Assembly: GCA_009692365.1 (NCBI GenBank)
Contig: SHZJ01000030.1
Location: forward strand, 1 to 42,819
DNA from: Gammaproteobacteria bacterium
Lineage (GTDB): Bacteria > Pseudomonadota > Gammaproteobacteria > Ga0077536
Direction: 5' to 3'
Length of the DNA: 42,819 nt
Part shown: piece by piece, positions 35,117-42,819 of the stretch
How positions within the stretch are numbered: position 1 is the first letter of the stretch
Layout: the number at the start of each line of letters is the position of its first letter
Notes under the pieces: model-generated
Databases searched by the model: none
What the model saw: the letters and a program-made list of their open reading frames with translations, nothing else
Told to the model about the DNA's origin: nothing
Made by a program: the position numbers and the translations under genes

Positions 35117-36639
35117 GCCGCCTCGACCAGCGGCGGCGGCGGTGGCTTCTTCACCACATAATCGCACCGCTTGATGTCGTCCAGCGTCCACAGACGCTGG
35201 GAGGCCAACGTTGGCTGCGCGATGAGTGTTTTGCCGTCTTCGCGCACAAAGCCCATATCGCGCGTGACCTCGGATAGTTCGAAGCCCTCATAGCGGTCGA
35301 GAAATCCTTGAAAACCTTGGTAGTGCTCCGGCTCGTTGAAGAAAATCTCTTGGCAGCCGGTCGAACAAAAAATAAAACGCTGACCGCCATGCAGACACGA
35401 ACGGCCACTATTGGCGCCCGGCAAGGGGAAGATCGTTGGCAATTGGCAAACCTGACAAAAATTAGGCAGCCCGCCCAATTCTTTGAGGATCAGGGCCTGA
35501 TCAGAAGGGTCCGTGCAGCGGTTATAGGCTTCCCAAAAACTGCCATAGTTGGCGTACCAGCCCGGATATTTTTTCTCGAACCACTCCATGTCGGCGGGCG
35601 TCATGCCGTCGTAGCGGTGAAAAAACACCGGCCACGCGCCAAACAGGTAAATCGCCGCGGAGTGCGATAAATAATCTTGATCGGAAATCATGCGGTCCAG
35701 ATGCTTGGGCGCTTTGATGCCGTATTTTTCGAGCTTCTGATAAAACCCGCCGTAGAATTCATCGAATACCCAGCGCAGGTTCATTTCTTTGGCAGATTCC
35801 TGGCGCTTGGTGACGAAATAATCCGTGAACAAATTAACCGCCACACTAAAGCTCGTGTGGGTTCGCCACGACCATTTGTCGAGCGCTTGCTGGATGAGCG
35901 GGATGTTGCGGTCGTTCTGGAGCAGGGTGGCGAGAGTCGCCCAACCGTTAGCCATATGACGGGCTTCATCCGACTGAATAGTCAGCATCGTGGAGGCCAT
36001 CATTTTATCGCCATGCGCGGCGGCGGCGCTCGACAGGCCCACAAAAAAAACGTTCGTATACGCAGTTTCGACGAACATCTGCAGACCGAGCGAAGTCTCT
36101 ACCGGGTCGCAGGTCAGCAGGTCCTCGAGCATGGCGCGAAAAATCCCCCCGCCGACGCTGGTGCCCGCCGCCTTCAGTGCAACATCGTAGCCCGCGGGGT
36201 CGCGCCAACTGCGCAAGTGATGGCGCAGCGTATTGAGTTCAAGCTGACAATGCCGCACTTCGTCGAGGCCTTGCATCATGTAGCCTTGGCGCAGCTCCAT
36301 CGGCGCCACGCTGCGTACCATGCGACCCATTTGCCGCGCGGCGGCGTACTCCACCCCCGGCAGATTAGACAGCCCAAACTTCATCCCCTCCATCCAGCGC
36401 GCATCGGGCGTGCTATCACTCAGGCGGCTCGACGCCTCTAAAATCGCATAATGGCGATTGTCCTTCTCGTGCTCTACTTTGAAGTAATCCCGCACGAAGG
36501 TTTTGAACGGGTCGACCGGTTTTAAGCCTTCGAGATGGAAACGCGTCTTGTGCACCAGCTTCTGCTCCGGCTGGATATAGCTGGGCTCCCAGTCGATGGA
36601 CTTGACGCGGTCGTAGGCTAGTGTTTGCGGGTCATTCAT
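35113..36639 (-). CDS. Soluble diiron monooxygenase alpha (catalytic) subunit, phenol-hydroxylase-like
   Basis: The protein has 508 residues. All six diiron ligands are present: E97; E127 and H130 in DEVRH; E191; E225 and H228 in DEARH. The E97-E127 (30) and E191-E225 (34) spacings equal those of methane monooxygenase. A C-terminal YHS-type zinc site, C395/C398 and C425/C429 (FCQVC, FCSTGC), matches the zinc site of phenol hydroxylase alpha subunits and argues for that group. The Pro/Val-rich tail (KKPPPPPLVEAA) is unusual. It hydroxylates a hydrocarbon or aromatic ring with O2 and NADH. It lies 34 bp downstream of the effector gene. Substrate not determinable. Confidence 0.93.
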   Translation of the reverse strand: MNDPQTLAYDRVKSIDWEPSYIQPEQKLVHKTRFHLEGLKPVDPFKTFVRDYFKVEHEKDNRHYAILEASSRLSDSTPDARWMEGMKFGLSNLPGVEYAAARQMGRMVRSVAPMELRQGYMMQGLDEVRHCQLELNTLRHHLRSWRDPAGYDVALKAAGTSVGGGIFRAMLEDLLTCDPVETSLGLQMFVETAYTNVFFVGLSSAAAAHGDKMMASTMLTIQSDEARHMANGWATLATLLQNDRNIPLIQQALDKWSWRTHTSFSVAVNLFTDYFVTKRQESAKEMNLRWVFDEFYGGFYQKLEKYGIKAPKHLDRMISDQDYLSHSAAIYLFGAWPVFFHRYDGMTPADMEWFEKKYPGWYANYGSFWEAYNRCTDPSDQALILKELGGLPNFCQVCQLPTIFPLPGANSGRSCLHGGQRFIFCSTGCQEIFFNEPEHYQGFQGFLDRYEGFELSEVTRDMGFVREDGKTLIAQPTLASQRLWTLDDIKRCDYVVKKPPPPPLVEAA

Positions 36640-36673
36640 GGCTAGATATCTCTTACTTTGCGCCGCCCGAACC

Positions 36674-36973
36674 TTAGTTCGCGAGCGCCTCCTTGATGGA
36701 TAAACACGTCGGGCCCAACTCTACCTGGCCGGTATAACTCGCCAGCACCACCAGCAAAGCGGACACCTCGTACGGGCGACCGAGTTCTTCTACGATGGTT
36801 GGAATATTGAGGTCGAGCCGCAGCTCATTGCTGATGCTCAGATAGCTGCCGTAGTCTTCGACGTGCGCGCCGGGGTTGTCCACGCAGGCCGCCGCCGCAA
36901 TCGCTGAAGCTTCTTCGCCTGCGATAAATTTGGCTGTGACCCGATGATTTTCGGGAATTAACCGCGAGTTCAT
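36674..36973 (-). CDS. Diiron monooxygenase effector (coupling) protein, MmoB/DmpM family
   Basis: The protein has 99 residues and no cofactor motifs. It has the family pattern with VEDYGSYLSISNELRLDL and a conserved ILNE-like central strand region (PTIVEELGRPYEVSALLVVLASYTG). Effector proteins bind the hydroxylase and gate substrate and oxygen entry. Its ATG overlaps the beta-subunit stop (ATGA), so it is translationally coupled to it. Confidence 0.9.
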   Translation of the reverse strand: MNSRLIPENHRVTAKFIAGEEASAIAAAACVDNPGAHVEDYGSYLSISNELRLDLNIPTIVEELGRPYEVSALLVVLASYTGQVELGPTCLSIKEALAN

Positions 36974-37995
36974 ACCGCAACCACCGGCCCACTCAGCCCC
37001 AACTCCAACATTAACGCCCGCCAGTCACGCACCACGACTTGGCGCGCCGACTCGAAGGGCTGGGCGGACAGGCCCACAAACAGCGGCGCGATGTGCTGCA
37101 CCGCCGCCAGCACCAGCGGCGTCCATTGGGCCAGCCAGGCGTTTAACACCAGCGCATTGTGGGCGTCTTGCGCCATAACAAACCGCACCAGCGCCAGGGC
37201 CGCCGACTGCCGGTAGGTGCGATCTTTCTCGTTGCCAGCCGCGATGACGGCGGCGACCGCATCGCCATGACGGGCGGCGCAACGCAACAGCAATTCGCGA
37301 TTAAACAGCGTGGCGAACAGCGGCTCGTAAATGAGGTTGATGACAAAATTGATTTCCCCCCAATCGCGCGCGGCCATGAGGTATTCGATGACCAGCCGAG
37401 TGGGTTGCCACACGGGAGAGTCCAGCCATAGAGCTTTGCACTCGGCATCGCTAAAGCCGGGCAGCGCGGCCTCGAGTTCCATCGTGTAGAGCGCGATGTC
37501 CTGCGCATGGCGCGCTTTTTCCAGGCTCTGAAACAGCAATGGCCCGGCGACCACGTCCGACAGCGCTTCGCGTTGCGCGTAGCTTAGGGCCATGAATAGC
37601 CCATACTCTGGGAACCGGTAGGCGGCGTAGTGGGTGGCCAGAAAGGCACGCCAGGGCGGGGTTAAATCGGCAAAAAGCCCGGCCTGTTTTGCGCCCTCGG
37701 TGGCTAAGGTGATCGCGCTGCCAAGTGCTGCCTGACGGGCGACATAGGGGCGAAACCATTCTTCCGCCGGGTCCCGATAGGCCCACCAGTCGTGGGCCTT
37801 GAGCGCAGTTGAGTGCCTGTCCCACGCCGGTCGGCCGTCGAGATCGCGATTGAACCACCCTTGGGCAGCAAAATTCTGTGGGTCCCACTGGGTGTGCAGC
37901 GTCACTTCTTCGTATTGCGTAGCCCGCCGTTTGGCGGGTTCGAAATAGCGCAAGGACACGACTTTGCTACGGGGCGGTAAGGTGTCGGAGTTCAT
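36970..37995 (-). CDS. Soluble diiron monooxygenase beta subunit, DmpL-like
   Basis: The protein has 341 residues from ATG 37995; a TTG two codons upstream is possible. It has a ferritin-like fold without metal ligands. Family features are SLRYFEPAKRRATQYEEVTLHTQWD at the N-terminus (in two blocks), LFMALSYAQREALSDVV, LEKARHAQDIALYTMEL and LDSPVWQPTRLVIEYLM. It forms the dimer scaffold with alpha. It is the first gene of the operon, divergent from tetR, with a gagga ribosome site about ten bases upstream. Confidence 0.92.
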   Translation of the reverse strand: MNSDTLPPRSKVVSLRYFEPAKRRATQYEEVTLHTQWDPQNFAAQGWFNRDLDGRPAWDRHSTALKAHDWWAYRDPAEEWFRPYVARQAALGSAITLATEGAKQAGLFADLTPPWRAFLATHYAAYRFPEYGLFMALSYAQREALSDVVAGPLLFQSLEKARHAQDIALYTMELEAALPGFSDAECKALWLDSPVWQPTRLVIEYLMAARDWGEINFVINLIYEPLFATLFNRELLLRCAARHGDAVAAVIAAGNEKDRTYRQSAALALVRFVMAQDAHNALVLNAWLAQWTPLVLAAVQHIAPLFVGLSAQPFESARQVVVRDWRALMLELGLSGPVVAV

Positions 37996-38131
37996 ACCCA
38001 AAGGTCCTCTTGGTCGATCGCGTCAACGAGCGCAGCAGTCGATTTGTTCACCGCGCAGTGTGCGTGGGGCGGCCGATAGCAGCGCCAAAACAATCCGCGA
38101 CCCGCCCACTAATGACAAATCACTCCGATAA

Positions 38132-38160
38132 AAAGTAAATCTTGCTGTGTAGACTGTCAA
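38132..38160 (-). promoter_or_regulatory. Candidate sigma-70 promoter of the diiron monooxygenase operon
   Basis: On the minus strand a perfect -35 box ttgaca (38155-38160) is followed after 17 bp by tacttt (38132-38137) as a modest -10 box. Transcription would start near 38125, giving a leader of about 130 nt. The site lies 15 bp from the tetR start, so TetR binding here could control both genes. The surroundings are the most AT-rich of this region. No clear palindromic operator was identified. Confidence 0.55.
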
Positions 38161-38175
38161 TACCCGTAAAACGAA

Positions 38176-38796
38176 ATGGCTATGCCGCCCAAACCTACTT
38201 CGCCGCGACCGCGCACCCGTCTGAGCCCCGCCCAGCGCATCGCCCAATTGCTGGCGTGCGCGGTCCGCGTTTTTGCGCGCACGGGGCTGGCGAGCGGCGT
38301 GCACGCACAGGTGGCCAGCGCCGCCGGCGTCGCCGTCTCAACGGTTTTTGTGTACTTTCCGACGCGCGTCGCGCTGGTGCAGGCGGTCGTCACCGAGGTG
38401 GACCGCTATTTGGTGGATCTGGTGGCAGGTATCGCGGGCACGGAAAAATCGGCGACCGATAAGCTGCTGACCATCTTGTACGAGTTCTCAGTGACGGTAG
38501 ATACGGCCCCCGACTACATCAAAATTTGGCTGAACTGGAGCACCGATGTCGCTGACGCCACGTGGGCGCACTACGTCGATTTCCAAGACCGGATCATCGC
38601 AGCCTTCGGTGACATTATCGTCGCCGGCAAAGCGGCGGGTGAAATTCCCAAAGACGTCAATCCGCTGCTCGGCGCCCATTTGGTGATGAGTGCGGGACAC
38701 ATGATCGCGCAGATGAAGTTCCGGGGGCGCGACCAGCGCGAGGTCGATGAATTTTTGCGGGAGCTCATCCGCGGCGCGGTCTTACCAAAGGGCTAA
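38176..38796 (+). CDS. TetR-family transcriptional regulator
   Basis: The protein has 206 residues. An N-terminal helix-turn-helix lies at about 18-65 (IAQLLACAVRVFARTGL, then VASAAGVAVSTVFVYFPTRVALVQAVV). The all-helical ligand domain has an aromatic-rich centre (TAPDYIKIWLNWSTDVADATW) fitting a hydrophobic ligand pocket. It is divergent from the monooxygenase operon across 180 bp, the standard layout for a local repressor that responds to the pathway substrate or product. It converges on the MoaD-like gene. Confidence 0.9.
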   Translation: MAMPPKPTSPRPRTRLSPAQRIAQLLACAVRVFARTGLASGVHAQVASAAGVAVSTVFVYFPTRVALVQAVVTEVDRYLVDLVAGIAGTEKSATDKLLTILYEFSVTVDTAPDYIKIWLNWSTDVADATWAHYVDFQDRIIAAFGDIIVAGKAAGEIPKDVNPLLGAHLVMSAGHMIAQMKFRGRDQREVDEFLRELIRGAVLPKG

Positions 38797-38867
38797 GCGT
38801 GGCGTGGCGCCCAGGCTCGGCGCGCACAGGCCCGGGCTACAGGTCGCCAGCGCGCCGTTCACGGCCC

Positions 38868-39116
38868 TTATCCACCGCCAATTACCGGCAGGAAATGGAC
38901 TTCACTGTCGGGGCCTACGGCCTGCAACAGCGGGGTTGGAAAAATCTCGCCGTCGATCGCAACCGCCATCCCCACGCCTAAGCTGACCGCTAAACCCGGG
39001 TAGCGCCGGTCCAGCACTGCCAACAGCGACCCGTAGTCGCTGGCGTTCACCTCGAGCGTGGTTTGCCCGCCGGTGTGCCGGCGGGCAAAGTCACTTTGGA
39101 GGATCACCACCGCCAT
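38868..39116 (-). CDS. MoaD/ThiS-like ubiquitin-fold sulfur carrier protein
   Basis: The protein has 82 residues. It has a beta-grasp MoaD/ThiS pattern: VVILQSDFARRHTGGQTTLEV, DYGSLLAVLDRRYPGL, AVAIDGEIF, and the C-terminal DSEVHFLPVIGGG with the terminal Gly-Gly that is thiocarboxylated in this family. Its start is 8 bp after the Mo-subunit stop, so it is the last gene of the Mo-hydroxylase operon. A role in supplying sulfur to the molybdopterin of this enzyme, or to its cyanolysable sulfur, is plausible but inferred. Confidence 0.82.
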   Translation of the reverse strand: MAVVILQSDFARRHTGGQTTLEVNASDYGSLLAVLDRRYPGLAVSLGVGMAVAIDGEIFPTPLLQAVGPDSEVHFLPVIGGG

Positions 39117-39123
39117 GTGCAGG

Positions 39124-41400
39124 TCAGCTCGCCGTTTTAGCTCGGTCGAGTTGCGCCAACACGTGGGGCGGGGACATTGGCAGATCCGTCATGCGCACCC
39201 CGGTGGCTCGCGACACCGCGTTGGCAACCGCGGCTAGCGGCGGCACGATAGGCACTTCGCCCACCCCCCGCACGCCAAAAGGATGTCCCGGATTGGGCAC
39301 TTCCACCAGCACGGTGTCGATCATCGGCAGATCGGACGCCACCGGCATACGGTAGTCGAGGAACCCAGAATTGAGCAGACAGCCCTGCGCATCGTAAAGG
39401 TAGGCCTCGTTCAGCGCCCAACCAATACCCTGCACCGCCCCGCCCTGCAGTTGTCCTTCCACATAGGCCGGGTGGATGGCCCGGCCCACGTCTTGGATCG
39501 CCGTATAGCGGATAATTTTCACCGCGCCGGTTTCCGGATCGACTTCAACATCGCACAGATGCGTGCCAAAACCCGGCCCGGCGCCCGCGGCGTTGATCGA
39601 GACATTGCCGCTGATGGGGCCGCCGGTGCGGCCGGCCTGATGGGCAATCTGCGCCAGCGTGAACGGCGCCCGAGTGGTCTCGTCGACCCGCGTGCAATGC
39701 GCCAAGCCCTCGCGCCAAACCACTTCGTTGGGCTCGACCTTCCACATCTTGGCGGCCCGACCGCGCAGCTGCGCTACCGTGGCTTCCGCCGCTTCGATCA
39801 CGGCCTTGCCGGTGGCAAACGTCACGCGGCTACCGCCGGTCATAAAGCTATAGGCGATTTGCGCGGTGTCCCCGATGGTCGGTTTAACGTGGGCCAGATC
39901 GATGCCCAGCACCTCGGCCGCCATCATCGCCATGGAGGCCCGGGAACCGCCGATATCGGGATTACCGGTGACGACTTCCACCGTGCCGTCCTCGTTGACG
40001 TGGATGGCCGCACTCGAGGGGCCGCCGATATTGAACCAGAAACCCGAGGCAACGCCGCGGCCTTGGTTAGGCCCCAACGGGGCCGAATAATGGGGATGGG
40101 CTTTAGCCGCTTCGAGGGTTTCTACATAGCCCACGACCGGCAGTTTGACCCCGTAAAGGGTCCGCGTGCCGGCGGTCGCGGCGTTCTTCAACCGCAGTTC
40201 CAGCGGGTCGATGTTGAGCTGTTGGGCCAACTCGTCGATGGCCGATTCCACCCCAAAGGCCGCCATGGGCGCACCCGGCGCGCGATAGGCCGCACTCTTG
40301 GGCCGGTTCGACACCACGTCGTAGCAAGTCGCTTTGGCGTGCTCGAAGACATAGGGCGTAAAGCCGGTCATACCGCCCAAAAAGGCGGGCGAACCAGGAA
40401 AGGCCCCGGCCTGATATTTCAGCGTCATTTCGCCGGCGGTAAAGGTGCCGTCGCGTTTGGCGCCCAGTTTAATTTTGACGTGGGTACCAGAAGTCGGCCC
40501 GGTCGCTTTGAACTCATCGCCCCGCGACATCACCATTTTGACCGGACGCCCGGACTGGCGCGACAGCGCCAGCGCCAAGGGCTCGAGGTAGACGGTGGTC
40601 TTGCCACCAAAGCCACCGCCGATTTCCGCGGGGATGACCCGGATTTGGCCGATGTCCATGCCCAGCAGCTTGGCGCAGTACTCGCGCACCATGAACTGCC
40701 CTTGGCTGCTGCACCACACCGACGCCGTGCCGTCGGCACCGAATGTCGCCGCGACAGCGTGGGGTTCGATGTAGCCCTGATGCACCGGCTGGGTGGTGTA
40801 CTCGCGCTCGATAATGACCTCGGCTTCGGCGAATCCTTGGGCCAAATCGCCCAGCGAAAACTCGGTCACGCCGGCCACGTTAGAGGCGGCGGCCGGTGCC
40901 GGCGCCACGCCCGTGGTGAACAGGTCAGGGTGGAGCAAAGGCGCGCCCTCGCGCATCGCCTCCAGCACGTCGATGACGTGGGGCAGCACTTCGTAATCCA
41001 CTTTGATGAGCGCGGCGGCGGCGGCGGCGATCGCGGTCGACGTCGCGGCCAACGCCGCCACCGCGTGCCCTTCATACAGCGCTTTGTCGCGGGCGATGAC
41101 GTTGAGCGAGACGTGCCGAAAATTGATCGGCGCCTCACCGCCCGACGACACCTCTGAGGGCAAGTCGACCAAATCAGCCGCCGTTACCACCGCCTGCACG
41201 CCCGGTAGGGCGCGGGCTGCGCTGACGTCGATGGACTTGATGCGCGCGTGCGCATGCGGGCTGCGGACCACCACGCCGACGAGCATGCCCGGCAGCTGGT
41301 AGTCCGCGCCGAAGGCCGCACGCCCCGTGACTTTGTCTACGCCATCCGGCCGGACTGGCCGCGTGCCCACTACCCTAAACGTCGCTTGTTCGTTACCCAT
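39124..41400 (-). CDS. Molybdenum hydroxylase large (molybdopterin-binding) subunit, xanthine oxidase family
   Basis: The protein has 758 residues. The N-terminal a/b hammerhead domain starts RPDGVDKVTGRAAFGADYQL. Mo-cofactor blocks include IGGGFGGKT, SAAYRAPGAPMAAFGVE and SGRPVKMVMSR. The catalytic Glu is in GVRGVGEVPIVPP. The active-site loop reads AYRAPG, not the AYRCSF of form I CO dehydrogenase, so it is not a CO oxidiser of that type. It hydroxylates or oxidises an aromatic, heterocyclic or aldehyde substrate with water as oxygen source. It follows the 2Fe-2S and FAD genes in one operon. Substrate unknown. Confidence 0.93.
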   Translation of the reverse strand: MGNEQATFRVVGTRPVRPDGVDKVTGRAAFGADYQLPGMLVGVVVRSPHAHARIKSIDVSAARALPGVQAVVTAADLVDLPSEVSSGGEAPINFRHVSLNVIARDKALYEGHAVAALAATSTAIAAAAAALIKVDYEVLPHVIDVLEAMREGAPLLHPDLFTTGVAPAPAAASNVAGVTEFSLGDLAQGFAEAEVIIEREYTTQPVHQGYIEPHAVAATFGADGTASVWCSSQGQFMVREYCAKLLGMDIGQIRVIPAEIGGGFGGKTTVYLEPLALALSRQSGRPVKMVMSRGDEFKATGPTSGTHVKIKLGAKRDGTFTAGEMTLKYQAGAFPGSPAFLGGMTGFTPYVFEHAKATCYDVVSNRPKSAAYRAPGAPMAAFGVESAIDELAQQLNIDPLELRLKNAATAGTRTLYGVKLPVVGYVETLEAAKAHPHYSAPLGPNQGRGVASGFWFNIGGPSSAAIHVNEDGTVEVVTGNPDIGGSRASMAMMAAEVLGIDLAHVKPTIGDTAQIAYSFMTGGSRVTFATGKAVIEAAEATVAQLRGRAAKMWKVEPNEVVWREGLAHCTRVDETTRAPFTLAQIAHQAGRTGGPISGNVSINAAGAGPGFGTHLCDVEVDPETGAVKIIRYTAIQDVGRAIHPAYVEGQLQGGAVQGIGWALNEAYLYDAQGCLLNSGFLDYRMPVASDLPMIDTVLVEVPNPGHPFGVRGVGEVPIVPPLAAVANAVSRATGVRMTDLPMSPPHVLAQLDRAKTAS

Positions 41401-41881
41401 GACTAGCTTCCTCCCGCATTTGTGCGGCGCAGTTCATGACTGCCCGGACGATTTTGTCGTAACCCGTGCACCGGCACAGATTGCCTGCCAGCCAATACCG
41501 CACGTCGGTTTCTGTGGGATTGAGATTGCGCTCTAGCAAGGCCTTGCCCGCGACAATGAAGCCCGGGGTGCAGATGCCGCATTGCAGCGCTGCTTCGTCG
41601 AGGAAGGCTTGCTGCAGCGGATGCAGCACATTGCCCTGCGCCACGCCCTCAATGGTAGTGACTGCGCGCCCGGCGGCCTCGACGCCCAGGACGAGGCACG
41701 CGCACACCAAGCGGCCATCCAACAGCACGCTGCACGCGCCGCAGTCGCCGGTGCCGCAGCCTTCTTTGCTGCCGGTGAGGTCGAGTTCGTCGCGGAGGAC
41801 GTCCAGCAGGGTTTGCTGGGTTTCGCACAAAAATTCTGTCGGCTCACCGTTGATGGTGGTCTGGATATGATGCTTAGCCAT
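41393..41881 (-). CDS. Molybdenum hydroxylase small (2Fe-2S) subunit
   Basis: The protein has 162 residues. The first 2Fe-2S site is GSKEGCGTGDCGACSVLLDG plus a later Cys (VCACL). The second is LQCGICTPGFI with NLCRCTGYDKIV. It passes electrons from the Mo site to FAD. Its stop overlaps the large-subunit start and its start touches the FAD-subunit stop, so all three are coupled. Confidence 0.95.
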   Translation of the reverse strand: MAKHHIQTTINGEPTEFLCETQQTLLDVLRDELDLTGSKEGCGTGDCGACSVLLDGRLVCACLVLGVEAAGRAVTTIEGVAQGNVLHPLQQAFLDEAALQCGICTPGFIVAGKALLERNLNPTETDVRYWLAGNLCRCTGYDKIVRAVMNCAAQMREEASHG

Positions 41882-42750
41882 TAGGTCCCCCGGGCGCGTT
41901 GCAGCGCTATCGATGCCGCACGGCGGGCGAGGACGCCCGCGACGCGAGTTCTAAATTCAATCGTGCCGCGTTTGTCGTCGATGGGTGCACAAGCGGCGCT
42001 AGCAGCGGCGGCGAGGTTCGCCAAGGCCGCCGCGTCGACCAAAGTGCCCACCAGCGCCGCGCCACCGGCAGCTACCAGCAGCGGCCTCGGTGCGACGGCG
42101 CACAGCGCTAAGCGGGCCGCGGTGCAGCGCCCGCCGGCGTCCAGCACCAGGCTCACGGCGGCACCCACGACGGCGATGTCCATCTCGGTGCGCGGAATAA
42201 AGCGCAAATACGCGTCACCCGAGTGGGCTTGGCGAACCGGCAAGAGGAAATTAACAATGAATTCGCCGGCCCCGAGTGAGGTCTTGCCCGGTGCGAGGAC
42301 CACATCCTCGACGTTGACGACGCGCCGACCGTTAGGACCGGCGACCGTGCAACGCGCACCGGCCGCAATCAGCGCCGACACGCTGTCGGCGGCGGGGGAA
42401 GCGTTGCAAAGATTGCCGCCGAGGCTCGCTCGACCCTGAATTTGGGTGGAGCCGATGAGGTGCATGGCTTCCACCACGCCCGGCCAATGCCGCACGACCT
42501 CCGGATGCTCGCCCACTTCCGAGCTCGTTGCCGCGGCGCCGATCTGGATGCCCGCAGCACTGACTTCGATGGCGCGCAGTTCCGCAATACCCTTGATGTC
42601 GACGATCACCTGTGGGGTACGGATGCCCAAGCGCAGCTGCACTAAAAGATCGGTGCCACCGGCAAGTACTCGGCCACCGCCGCCTGCCGCCGCAAGAGTT
42701 TTGACGGCCTCCGGCACGGTTGCTGGCCGTGCGTACTGAATAGCTTCCAT
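41881..42750 (-). CDS. Molybdenum hydroxylase medium (FAD-binding) subunit
   Basis: The protein has 289 residues and is CoxM/XdhB-like. FAD-binding blocks are LAGGTDLLVQLRLG and RASLGGNLCNASPAADS. FIPRTEMDIAVVGAAVSL is also typical. It is the first gene of the operon, with an aaggggag ribosome site before ATG 42750. It completes a three-subunit enzyme with the next two genes. Confidence 0.94.
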   Translation of the reverse strand: MEAIQYARPATVPEAVKTLAAAGGGGRVLAGGTDLLVQLRLGIRTPQVIVDIKGIAELRAIEVSAAGIQIGAAATSSEVGEHPEVVRHWPGVVEAMHLIGSTQIQGRASLGGNLCNASPAADSVSALIAAGARCTVAGPNGRRVVNVEDVVLAPGKTSLGAGEFIVNFLLPVRQAHSGDAYLRFIPRTEMDIAVVGAAVSLVLDAGGRCTAARLALCAVAPRPLLVAAGGAALVGTLVDAAALANLAAAASAACAPIDDKRGTIEFRTRVAGVLARRAASIALQRARGT

Positions 42751-42816
42751 TAGGCTCCCCTTGGTTCTGATTAGACGGGTTTTATAACACCACTACCGTT
42801 CGTCCGAAAGGCAGCC
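42751..42816. promoter_or_regulatory. Divergent promoter region upstream of the Mo-hydroxylase operon
   Basis: This is an AT-rich pocket. On the plus strand ttggtt (42761-42766) and tataac (42783-42788) are 16 bp apart. On the minus strand tataaa (42781-42786) could be the -10 box for the Mo-hydroxylase operon. It lies between that operon and a possible divergent start at the window edge. Confidence 0.4.
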
Positions 42817-42819
42817 ATG
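42817..42819 (+). CDS. Possible start codon of a divergent gene cut by the window end
   Basis: The last three bases are ATG, preceded by gaaaggcagcc, which contains a weak ribosome site. Its position, divergent from the Mo-hydroxylase operon, would suit a regulator. Nothing of the protein is visible. Confidence 0.3.

Noticed and set aside
39283..41157. A 624-codon plus-strand open frame opposite the Mo-hydroxylase large subunit
   Set aside because: It is antisense to a gene with clear catalytic motifs; the His/Arg/Gly-rich translation has no domain. High GC makes long antisense frames common.

Overview
The window is a GC-rich chromosomal segment, most likely from a gammaproteobacterium. The first half carries conserved housekeeping neighbourhoods known from that class: an Rsd/AlgQ anti-sigma factor, rsmE, an AlgZ/AlgR-type two-component pair divergent from argH, an AsmA protein, and mutY-yggX. 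The species cannot be named from the sequence alone.

Region 1 (1-21055, core-like). The window opens inside a DksA-family gene whose N-terminal part is a 36-unit, 15-bp tandem repeat coding for AAPAK/AAPAT. Next come a REC-PAS-LuxR response regulator, an AddA/AddB-type helicase-nuclease pair, Rsd/AlgQ, a TerB-like protein, RsmE, AlgR/AlgZ, ArgH, a large AsmA protein, an exported SRPBCC protein with no ordinary start codon, MutY, YggX, a DUF2182/DUF1326 pair, and tRNA-Phe(GAA).

Region 2 (21056-29790, accessory, redox). After about 870 bp without a recognisable gene comes a TfdB-like FAD phenol hydroxylase. It converges on a complete soluble NAD-dependent molybdenum formate dehydrogenase operon in the order fdsG-fdsB-fdsA-fdhD(fdsC)-fdsD.

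Region 3 (29791-34090, patchwork). This is the most disturbed part. It has a pair of 110-bp direct repeats 3.68 kb apart and, inside them, a dispersed short repeat with core cgagtctgaccccattgat: one copy left and a cluster of copies right of an unusual zinc-ribbon SDR-like gene. A SAM methyltransferase gene broken by a single in-frame TGA lies between that cluster and the right 110-bp repeat.

Region 4 (34091-42819, catabolic). A soluble diiron monooxygenase operon of phenol-hydroxylase type (beta, effector, alpha, reductase) is divergent from a TetR regulator. Beside it lies a molybdenum hydroxylase operon (FAD subunit, 2Fe-2S subunit, Mo subunit) that ends in a MoaD/ThiS-like small protein. 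The diiron operon lacks the usual small gamma and assembly genes. Together these look like an oxygenase plus Mo-hydroxylase route for an unidentified, probably hydrophobic or aromatic, substrate. The formate dehydrogenase could supply NADH for the oxygenases. The substrate is not readable from the sequence.
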